Source: Notospermus geniculatus
Lineage: Eukaryota > Nemertea > Pilidiophora > Heteronemertea > Lineidae
NCBI GenBank assembly: GCA_002633025.1
Contig: NMRB01000163.1
Coordinates: forward strand, 268,421-332,420
Length of the DNA: 64,000 nucleotides
Reading direction: 5' to 3'
Part shown: positions 49,701 to 61,700 of the stretch, in pieces
How positions within the stretch are numbered: the stretch's first letter is position 1
Layout: every line of letters begins with the position of its first letter
Made by a program: the position numbers and the translations under genes
The notes under the pieces: generated by a model
The model's database searches: none
Told to the model about the DNA's origin: nothing
Seen by the model: only the letters and a program-made list of their open reading frames with translations

Positions 49701-52700
49701 CAGGTACCGTACTCTTATACCCTAGACGTGGATTGTTGCTGCTTTACAGGCATCTAAATCATTGTTAAATCACTGGACATAATACCCAACCGACAAGGTC
49801 TCACAATGGAGTGTGGCTCTTTAAGACATGACAGCTATGGTTCAATTTTACTTGGTAATGAGTCACATGTGCTAGCTCAGTCAGTGTCCTTACCAGCACG
49901 GTACAGAATGTGGTGTTTTTTTATGACAGGCAACTTTGAAAGCAATAGTCGATGGGAAGGAAGTTTCAACCCTTGTATCTACTTCAGAACTGAGCATATC
50001 TGAAGGGAAGGTAAGAAAGACTCTTTTTTTTCAGATCTTTGTTCCTCTGACCGAACTGTCGTACTTTGCGTGTCATTAAAACCAATTCCAAGATGGCCAC
50101 CGAGTAGTAAACCTCCAATGTGAAACTCACTTCCATCAGACTGCCTAAATTTGCTTTCCAGTGCCAAGATGGCCAGTGAATGAACTTACTCTACTCGCTT
50201 CTGTTTGAGACTCTCTAGATTTGCTTTCAATGTGGAATCTCCACTCTCATACGAACATTTGACTATTATGACTTTTATTTTGATGACATTTTCAGATACT
50301 CCATCAGTTGACAGCCCGAGCAGCCATTAGGGATTGGGAAACTGGTCTCCTTGATGATGATAGAACTGAGCATGAGGTTCAGAAACGAAACAGAAAAAGT
50401 TACATCATTGACCTCAGTAAGGAGTATTCCATTGTGACGCAGTTCACGAGTTTTGTAGCGATTGAAAAACGGGAAAAGGCAAGTACATGTATTAAATTTG
50501 TTGACTGGTTCTGCCTTTGGCATTAGGATGCTGCATTGTTGCATTGAATGTTGGTTGTTTGTATATCTTCAGGATGAGAAGATGCTGGACCCAGACATGT
50601 GGGATCTGATTGAGCATGAAGATGTTGACTTTCTGCCATACATTGGATATGAAGGTGGAGAGGAGAGCAGTGAGGAGAGCACTGAGGAGAGCAGTTCCTC
50701 CTCTGAGGATGACATGTATGAGGATTTCGACGATGAGATGTATGAGGATACTGAGCGGCACGTGGTGAGTGATATTGAGTGTTCAACATTACTAATGCCT
50801 GATGGTTTTGGCCTGATGTAGGCCTAATGCTGACAGGTTGATGGACGACCTGCCTTAATTACTCTTAAATGATTTTTTTATTGTTTCATCGCATAATGAG
50901 ATCTCGTTGCTTAGCTGATGAAATAAGGCAGTCCACTGTCAACAGGCCTCTGTTTCGGATTGTTCAAGAATAGGATTTCTTGGCATGTCCATGGAAACAT
51001 GATGAAACACCAGCATGACTTCTTGTTTCAAGACCTTTGTACATCATGGGGAATGTTTTACTTAAAGCCCCACTGTATTGAATTTTACGATATTTTCAAA
51101 ATGTTAGGATGGTGCACATAGAGGTCTCTTGGCCTCTTGCAGGTCCCCAGAATGCTTGCCTCATACCTACTTCAGTGAATCAAGGCCTAGTTTTCAGCAC
51201 ACATTAGAAAAAACGACAGGGAGCGCTCTAATGTATTCAGATGGAGCGTAGTACATTTTACACTACAGTGACGTCGTCCGCTGATGTCGAGAATCGCGGC
51301 GATGATTTGTGCTTTTCAAATTCAATACAGTGGAGCTTTAATTGACGTAGGTTTCAAGTGTGAATTTTTGTTGTAGGTTTCTATGCGGGTCGGAAGTTCA
51401 ATGGCAAGGTCAAGGTCAAGGTCAAGATCCCCAGATGAATCTGATGATTATATTGATGGTAGGTACATGTAGGAGTAGTGATATGATTGTTAATTGTTCG
51501 TGAATATTTTGGTTAAAGCCCCACAATATTGAATTTTACGATATTTTCAAAAAGTTAGGAGAGTGCACATAGAGGTCCCATAGCCTCGTGAAGGTCCCAA
51601 AAATGCTTGCCTGATACGCACTTCACATAATCAAGGCCTTTTCAGCACGCATTGGAAAAAAACTGCAGGGAGAGCTCCAATGTTTTCTGACAGAGCGTAG
51701 TACATTTTACACTACGCTGACGTCGTGCGAGAATCGTGGCGATGATTTGCGTTTTTCACATTCAATACAGTGGGGCTTTAATATACTGTCACCAATTGCA
51801 AATTGGTGCAAGTAAATGCAAATTTGTATCATATTACACCATTACACAAGATTGAGAAAAAATCCCATTAGGTGGCCTATTCATGCATTTTCAATGGTTC
51901 CAAAATCATATACATGTACATGTATCATCTCATATTTGATGCGTGAACTGTTATTTGTTCAAATGTGAGTGACGGCATAGGCCTAGTTCTCCACTGTGCA
52001 CATTCGTATGGTGTTGGTGCTCCGCAGTACTTTGCATGTGTTATCTTATTCCATTATCTACATTGGGTACATGAGTGGAGGTTGCTTGCGGCAAATGACC
52101 ACTGACATCGGCAAAAATTCCCTACAAATGGTGCAGAAATATTGAAACACCTTCTAGAATCCCCATTTATTCTTTTTGTTATTTGTACATGCGGCATTGT
52201 TTACTTCAGCATGTTTACTTCTCTCTTCTGATGTTGTGGCCGATTCGATTGAAAAAGGTGAGTAAATGACTATAAAAGCATGCAACTTCTTGTTCTGAGG
52301 AATTCTTATCATCTGGACTGTTCCAAAACACCATACAGTTCCATTTGAGTATTGTTCGTTTTACCATCCCTTTTTGTTATGGGTAGGTGGCAACAGGTTC
52401 AAAATCACAACAGGGGTGGCAACAGGTTCAAAATCACAACAAGGACTCTTTATTCTTCAGGCAGTGCTAAAAGATTTAATTTAGTGCCATCTGACTCTGA
52501 GTCGGAGGAGGATGTGGGGTTTGGCCTGTTTTCAGACTCTGATAAGGAGTTTGAACAGATAATTCNATATACTGTCACCAATTGCAAATTGGTGCAAGTA
52601 AATGAAAATTTGTATCATATTACACCATTACACAAGATTGAGAAAAAATCCCATAAGGTGGCCTATTCATGCATTTTCAATGGTTCCAAAATCATATACA

Positions 52701-55700
52701 TGTATCATCTCATATTTGATGCGTGAACTGTTATTTGTTCAAGTGTGAGTGACGGCATAGGCCTAGTTCTCCACTGTGCACATTCGTATGGTGTTGGTGC
52801 TCCGCAGTACTTTACATATGTTATTTTATTCCATTATCTACATTGGCTACCGGTACCGGTACATGAGTGGAGGTTGCTTGCGGCAAATGACCACTGACAT
52901 CGGCAAAAATTCCCTACAAATGGTGCAGAAATATTGAAACACCTTCTAGAATCCCCATTTATTCTTTTTGTTATTTGTACATGCGGCATTGTTTACTTCA
53001 GAACGTTTACTTCTCTGTTCTGATGTTGTGGCCGATTCGATTGAAAAAGGTAAGTAAATGATTATAAAAGCATGCAACTTCTTGTTCTGTGGAATTCTTA
53101 TCATTTGAACTGTTCCAAAACACCACACAGTTCCATTTGAGTATTATTCGTTTTACCATTCACTTTTTGTTGTGGGTAGGTGGCAACAGGTTCAAAATCA
53201 CAACAGGGGTGGCAACAGGTTCAAAATCACAACAAGGACTCTTTATTCTTCAGGCAGTGCTAAAAGATTTAATTTAGTGCCATCTGACTCTGAGTCGGAG
53301 GAGGATGTGGGGTTTGGCCTGTTTTCAGACTCTGATAAGGAGTTTGAACAGATAATTCAGTCAGCACCAGTAAGCCATGCACTGAAAAGAGGACTAGATT
53401 TGGAGTTGGAGAGCTGTGGCCTAGTGTATGAGGGTCACATGGGCCTAGGGTTACCCATGGAGTCACCTGAACTGGAGGATCAGTTGGGTGAGTTATTCCA
53501 CCTCTAACACAACACAGTCCAGCCTGGATTGCCCAATATAGAATGAAAGATGAACCCTTTCACTTCCTATACCCAATAGTAACGGCAAAAATTTAAAGTT
53601 GCTGAAGTGCCAATGCATCCAGAGGTACAAGGTATGGGAATAACCCACGAATTAAAGATTTTTTGAAAAATTAGCTGGGCACCGGAATATAATGTTTATG
53701 GGCAGTAATGTAGGAGTTATGGTGAATAGATATACTGCTAACCAGAGGAAAGTAAAATCACGTTAGCCTCATGCAGTTATCTTTCCCAACCTCTGATGCC
53801 AGTCCATATCAATGGGGAACCCGCTCACCGACAGGTCGGCTCTGCGAGCGCTTGTACCGAAACGACGTCATTGACGTCATTTGAGGTGTCATTGACGTCA
53901 TGTTAGGTGCTGACGTTGCGTCATGAAAAAATTGCCTGTAAATTTTTCTACAGGAAAAATCACACAAAAGACATTGCTTTTATCGCCATTGTATCTCTTC
54001 ATTTTAAGAAAAAAAGGAATGAGATTAAAAGAAAATTTCATACGATGATGTAAGTTTTATTGTTGAGCGACCAACACAAATGGTTTATTTTCACACCAGA
54101 AATAAATGGAAATAATGTTAGAAAGAAAGAGACTTCGGTACAAACGCTCGCAGCGCCACGTCGTGACAATAGTGTGCGGGTTCCTCATTTAGTTTATTTC
54201 ACTTGTTATATTTACAGTCAGGGAAAAGTTTGACATTGAAGAAAGAGTTGGTCATGCCGCAATTGCTGAAAGAGAATTACCAACACCAGGGGAGGAGATA
54301 TCATACCGTAAACTCTCCCGACGACATCATGCCATGCCGGAGGGCTTACTGAAGCCAGTACCACCACCACCAGCAGCAGCCGTGTGCGCAAAGTACAGTA
54401 AAGCACCGCCTCCTCCTCCACCACCACCACCACCATCTGCATTTGGGACATACGCAATGCAGAGAGCAGCACCACCAGCACCAGGTAGACTATTTCAAGC
54501 CACCGTGGATTAAGGTGCATGTACATGGAAGAGTTTTCTCGCACAAGTTGGCCCTCCATGGGCAACTCAATTATGAGCTTTTGTTTGTGTCATTGGTCGC
54601 AGAATGAGCCATAAGGAAAGAAACAATGGTGAATTGGCCATTGTGAAAGAATTCTGTGAGAAAACTCTCCTATGGATAGGTGCCTTAAGTCCTCCTTATA
54701 GATCTAATGGTACTTTGTACTCATAATCCGTTAGGCTGCAATCACATAAAACTACACGCTACACGTACACGCCTGTTAACAAATTATAAATTCAGATTAT
54801 TCCATTTGTTCAATTTACAGCTGGGGCGAAAAACCTTCTCAGCAGTATCCACGATATAATCGATGATGATGAAGATGTTGATTTCACCTCTGCCACTGCA
54901 GCAGCAAAAACAGAAATACATGTATCATGTCTACGCAGGAAGAAATCAATGCCTCTTCCTAGGAAAGTAGCTCAATACCTCGGTGCTGAAGTACCCTGTC
55001 GTGAACCTGCACCACAAATTTTCGCAAAGGCAGGGGGCCGACTGCCGCTGCCACCACCACCACCACCACCACCTCCTCCAAGGACAGACGCAGTTCAAAG
55101 TGCTGCACCACCACCACCACCACCACCACCGCCGCCAGGTGTAACGCCGCTGCATCCACCACCACTTCCCCCCAGGAGAGCCGCAGTGCGAAGTGCTGCA
55201 CCACCACCACCACCACCACCGGCACCGCCAGGTGTATCTTTCATGCCATGCCAGGTTCGTAGAATGGCAGCGACAGTTACTGCTGATGATGCGACAGTTA
55301 CTGCTGATGAACTCCCACCGCCTGTCCCACGTATGGCAGCCAGTATGAAAGTGATGGCAAAATCAGCACTGTCAGATAGTCATTTCAAGCTACGAATGTT
55401 ACCAACAGAGGCTGAAACAAGTCAGACATTGGCAGAAAAGGATGCAAAAAAGTCACAGCGAAGTGTTCTGCTGGAAAAAATCCGTGAAAGAAGGTCTGAA
55501 AGACAGGGGCCGGTTGCACAGTTCAGACTGGACGTCAGAGATGATGTGGCACATTCTGCTAAAATAAGTTTTGAAAAGAAAGTGACCGATGAGCGAGAAG
55601 ATGAAGCAGTGTCAGCTGTGCTGGGTTCAATGGCACTGGAATCTGAAGAAGAGAAGCAACCTCTGAAGCAAGTTTTTCAGCGACTGAGAGAAAGAAAGGT

Positions 55701-58700
55701 AAGTGCAGAGTGGATTCAGATTTGAAAATGTGTGAATTGTGAGTCGGACATGATTCATCCATTCACGAGGAATGTTGGGGAAGGTGTGTAACTTGAGCAA
55801 GGCTTATTGTGTCCTGCTTGAATGAAATTCTGAGTCTGCTAAGATGTCCACATTATGTTGGACCATGGTTTATTTACAACATTTTGATCCTTTAACATTG
55901 CAGGAAACTTTACACAGACACAACTACCCCAGAGAATGGCACATTAGTCACACAAACAAGGATACAAATATACCTTCTAACATGAGCTCCTTGTTCTTTC
56001 CCTTCAGTGCAAGTTACAACCCTACTGGTCCAGCCTGCTTCCCTTCTGTTCGTTCATTCACCCCTACCAGCCCAGTCTACAGTCCCTCCAGTCTAGACTT
56101 ATACCCTTCCTTTCCATTTAGTAGCCAAAAGAGTTGTGTTAGTAGATTAACTGGTACTTCTTACAGCCCTACCCTTCCAACTTACGTCTTCTTATAGCTT
56201 GACCAGTCCACCATACAGTCCTACCAGTCCAGCCCACGGTACCTCTAGTCGTGGATACCATCCTGTCAGCCCTTTATACAATCCTACCTGCAGTCCTTCA
56301 TATATCCCTACAAGTCCAGCCTTTTATCCTAGTCCAGCTGACGGGCCTATTAGTCCTCCATACAGATCTACCAGTCCTTCATATACATATACCCCTGACA
56401 CTTACCCAGAACACACGAGAGTGTTTGCAAGTTCTGTTGAAACAAGTAAAATATCTGCACATAGATATATTCAGCCAACAGAGGGACTGGCAACTTCAGA
56501 TACTTTCCAACGAATTGTACCTGAATATAATTATGTCCTGAATACACAAAAAAGGAGTGAGAATATCAATGGCTCCCAGAAACATGTTGAAGATGATAGC
56601 AATAATGTCATCGTTCATGGATTGCATTTTCAGCCATTGGAACAAATCTTGACAACAGAGGAAACAGTGGCGGATGGGAAAACAGATGTTTCGGCTGACA
56701 AAGAGAGCAGGGTTGAGAGGGATGGAATGAGTTCAGATTTTGAGGCACAAAAACCTTTCATAATTGACGCTGTCACAACTGGGAGACCAACATCGTCATC
56801 TGTATCCCCTGAGGTGCATGCTTTGCCAAGTGATACTGGAAGAACAGCACTATCTAGTTTCTCATTTGGGGCACAGCCCCAGTCAAGTGGAGCAACAAAA
56901 CAACCCTTCATTTTCTCATTTGGGGCACAGCCTCAGTCAAGTGCTACTGGAATGACATCACAACCGTCTGTTTTCTCATTTGGGGCACAGCCTCAGTCAA
57001 GTGCTACTGGAATGACATCACAACCATCTGTTTTCTCATTTGGGGCACAGCCTCAGTCAAGTGCTACTGAAATGACATCACAACCGTCTGTTTTCTCATT
57101 TGGGGCACAGCCTCAGTCAAGTACTGAAATGACATCACAACCGTCTGTTTTCTCATTTGGGGCACAGCCTCAGTCAAGTGCTACTGAAATGACATCACAA
57201 CCGTCTGTTTTCTCATTTGGGCCACAGCCTCAGTCAAGTGCTACTGAAATGACAACAGACACATCAGGTTTCTCATTTGGGGAACAGCCTAGTCAGTCAA
57301 GTGGAGCAACAACACAACCATCTGTTTTCATATTTGGGGAACAGCCTCAATCAAGTGACACTGGAACAACCCAACCATCTGTTTTCTCATTTGGCTCCAA
57401 GCCTCAGTCAAGTGACGCTGTAGCAAAAACGGAACCATCAGGTTTTTCATTTGGAGCACAGCCTCAATCTAGTGATACTGGAGCAACAACACAACCATCA
57501 GGTTTCTCATTTGGAGCACAGCCTCAGTCTAGTGATGCTGAAATGACAACAGACACGTCAGGTTTCTCATTTGGGGCACAGCCTATTCAGTCAAGTGGAG
57601 CAACAACACAAACATCTGTTTTCTCATTCGGGGCACAGCCTCAATCAAGTGACACTGGAACAACAACCCAACCATCTGTTTTCTCATTTGGCTCAAAGCC
57701 GCAGTCAAGTGACAATGTAGCAAGAACGGAACCATCTGGTTTCTCATTTGGGGCACGGCCTCGGTCAAGTGACACTGGAGCAACAACACAACTATCTGGT
57801 TTCTCATTAATTGGGTCACAGCCTCAGTCAAGCGATACTGTTGTAGCAAAAACGGAACCATCAGGTTTCTCATTAGGGGCACAGCCTCAGTCAAGTGACA
57901 CTACTCTAGCAACAACCCAACCATCTGGTTTCTCATTTGGGTCACAGCCTCGGTCAGGTGCTACTGGAATGACATCACAACCATGTGTTTTCTCATTTGG
58001 GGCACAACCTCGATCAAGCGACACTGGAGCAATGACGCAACCATCTGGTTTCTCATTTGGAGCACAGCCTCAATCAAGTGACACTGGAGCAACAACCCAA
58101 CCTTCTGGGGCTAAGTCCGAGTCAAGTGATACTGGAGCAATAATAAAGCCATCTCGTTTCTCATTTGTGGCAAAGCCATCTCCTCAATCAAGTGTTTCTG
58201 GGAAAACATCAGATTCCTCTGGAGACTTATTTGGAGCATCAACTCTGTCTAGTTATGCAGCTCCACAACAAACAACTGGGGGCCTATTTGGAAGATCAAC
58301 TCAGACAAGTGTTTTTGGAGCTCCACCACAACAATCTGGAGGAGGCCTGTTTGGAACAACAACTCAGTCAAGTGTTTTTGGAGCTCCACCACAACAATTG
58401 GGAGGAGGCCTGTTTGGAACAACAACTCAGCCAAGTGTTTTTGGAGCTCTACCACAAATATCGGGAGGAGGCCTGTTTGGAACAACAACTCAGTCAAGTG
58501 TTTTTGGAGCTCCACCACAACAATCGGGAGGAGGCCTGTTTGGAACGACTCAGTCAAGTGCTTTTGGAGCTCCACCACAACAATCGGGAGGAGGTCTGTT
58601 TGGAACGTCAACTCAGACAAGTATTTTTGGAGATTCACCACCACCACCACAACAATCTGGAGGAGGCCTGTTTGGAACAACAACTCAGTCAAGTGCTTTT

Positions 58701-61700
58701 GGAGTGCAACCACAACAACCTGGAGGAGGCCTGTTTGGAACAACAACTCAGCCAAGTGTTTTTGGAGTTCCACCACAAATATTGGGAGGAGGCCGGTTTG
58801 GAACAACGACTCAGTCAAGTGTTTTTGGAGCTCCACCACAAATATCGGGAGGAGGCCAGTTTGGAACGTCAACTCGCACAAGTGCTTTTGGAGCTCCACC
58901 ACAACAATCGGGAGGAGGTCTCTTTGGAACGTCAACTGGAACGACAAGTGTTTTTGGAGCTTCACCACCACCACAACAACAATCTGGAGGAGGCCTGTTT
59001 GGAACAACAACTCAGTCGGGTGTTTTTGGAGCTCCATCACAAACATCTGGAGGTCTATTTGGGACATCAACTCAGTCAAAAGTTTTTGGAGCTTTTCCAA
59101 AACTATCTGGTGACCAATTTGGAGAGTCAGCTGGGATTCGTGTACCTTCATCATCAACCAGTCCTCCAATAGTATCACGCAAAAGGCCTGCAGAACCCTA
59201 TGAAAATCTTGTGAGTGATGAGGGTCATCACAGTGAATCGGATGGGAGGAGCTCACCTTTGACTTCACCTGTAACCCCCAAGGATTTATCACCTTCATCG
59301 AGGACCCCAACGGAATCCGAAACCACATCCATTACCTCTGAGGTGCCTCCTGAGGAGCCAGCTAGTGTACCGGTTCCTTGTGACCTTCGAAGGCCTTCCG
59401 AAACTTATCCTATACCTCAAGAGGAGCAGCCAGAGAAAGAGAAGAGTGCTTGCTGGGGAGGTCCAACAGAGGATTTCCCAGACACATTTGGTACTGATGA
59501 GCTGAAAGAGTATTTGGAAGAGATGGCCTCCTAAGTGCCTGGTTGTAGGCTACTGGTGGATTAGCATTGTTGATGAATGCTAGCACAACCAAAATGACCA
59601 GGGAATACAATGTAGCCTACCATAATCGTGAAAGGAGTGACAAGAATATTCTCCATGATTTCCCGACATGTTGATATTCACCATTGATCTGATGTTGATC
59701 ACACTTGGGTTGGGATTTACCATTTAGCTGTCCATGGAAGTCGGACAATGTCGGAAGGAAAAGTGTGAAATTCAATGAAAATCAAGTAGCTGGTACCTGG
59801 AACTAAATCATGCCTAGCAGAATGCATTTGGGCTGCAATACTCTGAAGATGCAGTCCACTTGCCAGGAACTTGAGGCATCTCCTGTGGAGGCAGGGACTC
59901 TGTGGTGTGTCTGTTTTGTGATATGTAGATGAGGGAGTGGTGTGTGAAAGTGTTATACATGTATTGCGATTCTGTGTTGATGAGCATAATTTGTCCACAA
60001 ATATTTCCATGATATAATTGTGGAGTTTAACTAACATAATTACAAACAGTTTTTGTGTGACTAATCTTCAGTACAACTGTATAAGAGTTAAAAAAACCTG
60101 ATGGAATATCCTTTAGATAAATGAAATGAATTCCTTCAAGTACTTTCCACTCAGTTTGAACCATTTGAGAAACACCTTCAGAAGAATACCAGTAGGCCTA
60201 TCGGTGCATGGTCTTCTTGCTTACTTGCCAGAACGATGAAATGTTAATAAACTTTCAATTCAAGCTCCTCTCTTTCAGCCTCTGTTTGCCCAAGTCCCCC
60301 AGGGCCTGTATTCACCTTCTCAAATTGAGAGATCGTTTCAAAAAGTGGGCAAACGGAAACAAGCAGACAAGGATCTGTTTGCTACAAATCCTTATGCATC
60401 ATTACAGGGCAAGTACAGTTGTGATGAATAAAACGGTATTTTTGTGATTTTTTTCAAAAGCTGAAGATGGAGTTTAGGCCAGAATTATTTTTATTCATTG
60501 GTTTACGGATCCACCGGACTTGTTTTTTCCGATTTTGGAAAATAAAAATAATTTTTAAAATGGCATTATTTTTTGCTGCCGCCCACAAACTGATTATCCG
60601 ATCAATGGAAATAAAAAATACCGGTAATGAAAAAAAACCGCTTTATTATTTTACCGCCAACATGCTGGACGAACCTTGCCCGATGAAAATAATTCACGGG
60701 GGTTGTAATATTCATTCCTGTTCCCATCACATTGAGTGCACAAACATTTCGAAATGGCGGAGCTACATGTACCAGAACATGCAGAAAGGTGGATTGGTTT
60801 GACGCTAAAATTTGGCCCCAAAGTGTCATGAATTTTATATTTTTGTAAATTTTTATTTTTTTATAGCCGCCTGTTACATGTTTTGACAAATATAATAGAA
60901 TTAATCAAATAATTACAATTATTTTTATTTTTATTTTCCTCCCTCCTGTCAGGGGTTTCCAGGGAAAAAATCCGTAAACCCAGAGAACGACAAATCGTTT
61001 TTTTGGCTGGTTGTCCACGGACAACCTGAATTCCAGAATTTGGTTGTCCGTATCAAATGTTGATTGCCCGCAGGCCTAGATTTAAAGCATTTCATGATAA
61101 AGTTGCTCTCAGGGGGCAGTTGTCCACGGACAACTGATCGCAGGAAATGGCTTGTCCGTTTGGGAAAATCAGTTGTCCCGGGCGCCCGGACAACCAATTT
61201 GTCGTTCACTGAAACCAACAAATAAATTAATCGTGGCCTTAGGTAGCATGTCAAATCCTTGTGGTACATGTTTTCAACCATTCTGGTGCACTACCCAGAA
61301 TAAGGATCTTATTCAAGCAGCTCTCGTAATTCCCAGCGTGTATAAACTGTTGTCCATTTGTGGGAAACCTATTGTTCACTGTCAGTCGGCAAAGGAATTC
61401 GCAGAAGTGTAAAGTTACAGGTCCTGGCTTTGTAACGTTTGCAATATCAGTGATGTGTTCTTATTGTCATAATGGCTCACTTTTTGTTGCAGACTCTGCA
61501 GGTTCCTTACGTGATTCAAGAATTCCGAATGTTCTCCTGAGGGATGAGATTCCAAGGTTGTGCCGGGATGACATGTATGAAGCCTTAGACCTGAAGCCAG
61601 CATCTCGTGATTGGCGTGAAGGTGAAGTTTTCTGGGACTTTTCAAATCCTGCTGGATTTGCAAAGCTTGGTATTTCTACTGACGCCTGTGAGAAACTTCT

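Noticed and set aside
56186-56197. A 12-base GT...AG intron explaining the frame break
   Set aside because: It is far too short to be spliced, and removing it leaves the wrong frame.
58165-59328. Long overlapping frames on both strands inside the FG-repeat region
   Set aside because: They are repeat-driven shadow frames: the tandem nucleotide repeat keeps several frames open. The FG frame is the one in phase with the conserved exons.
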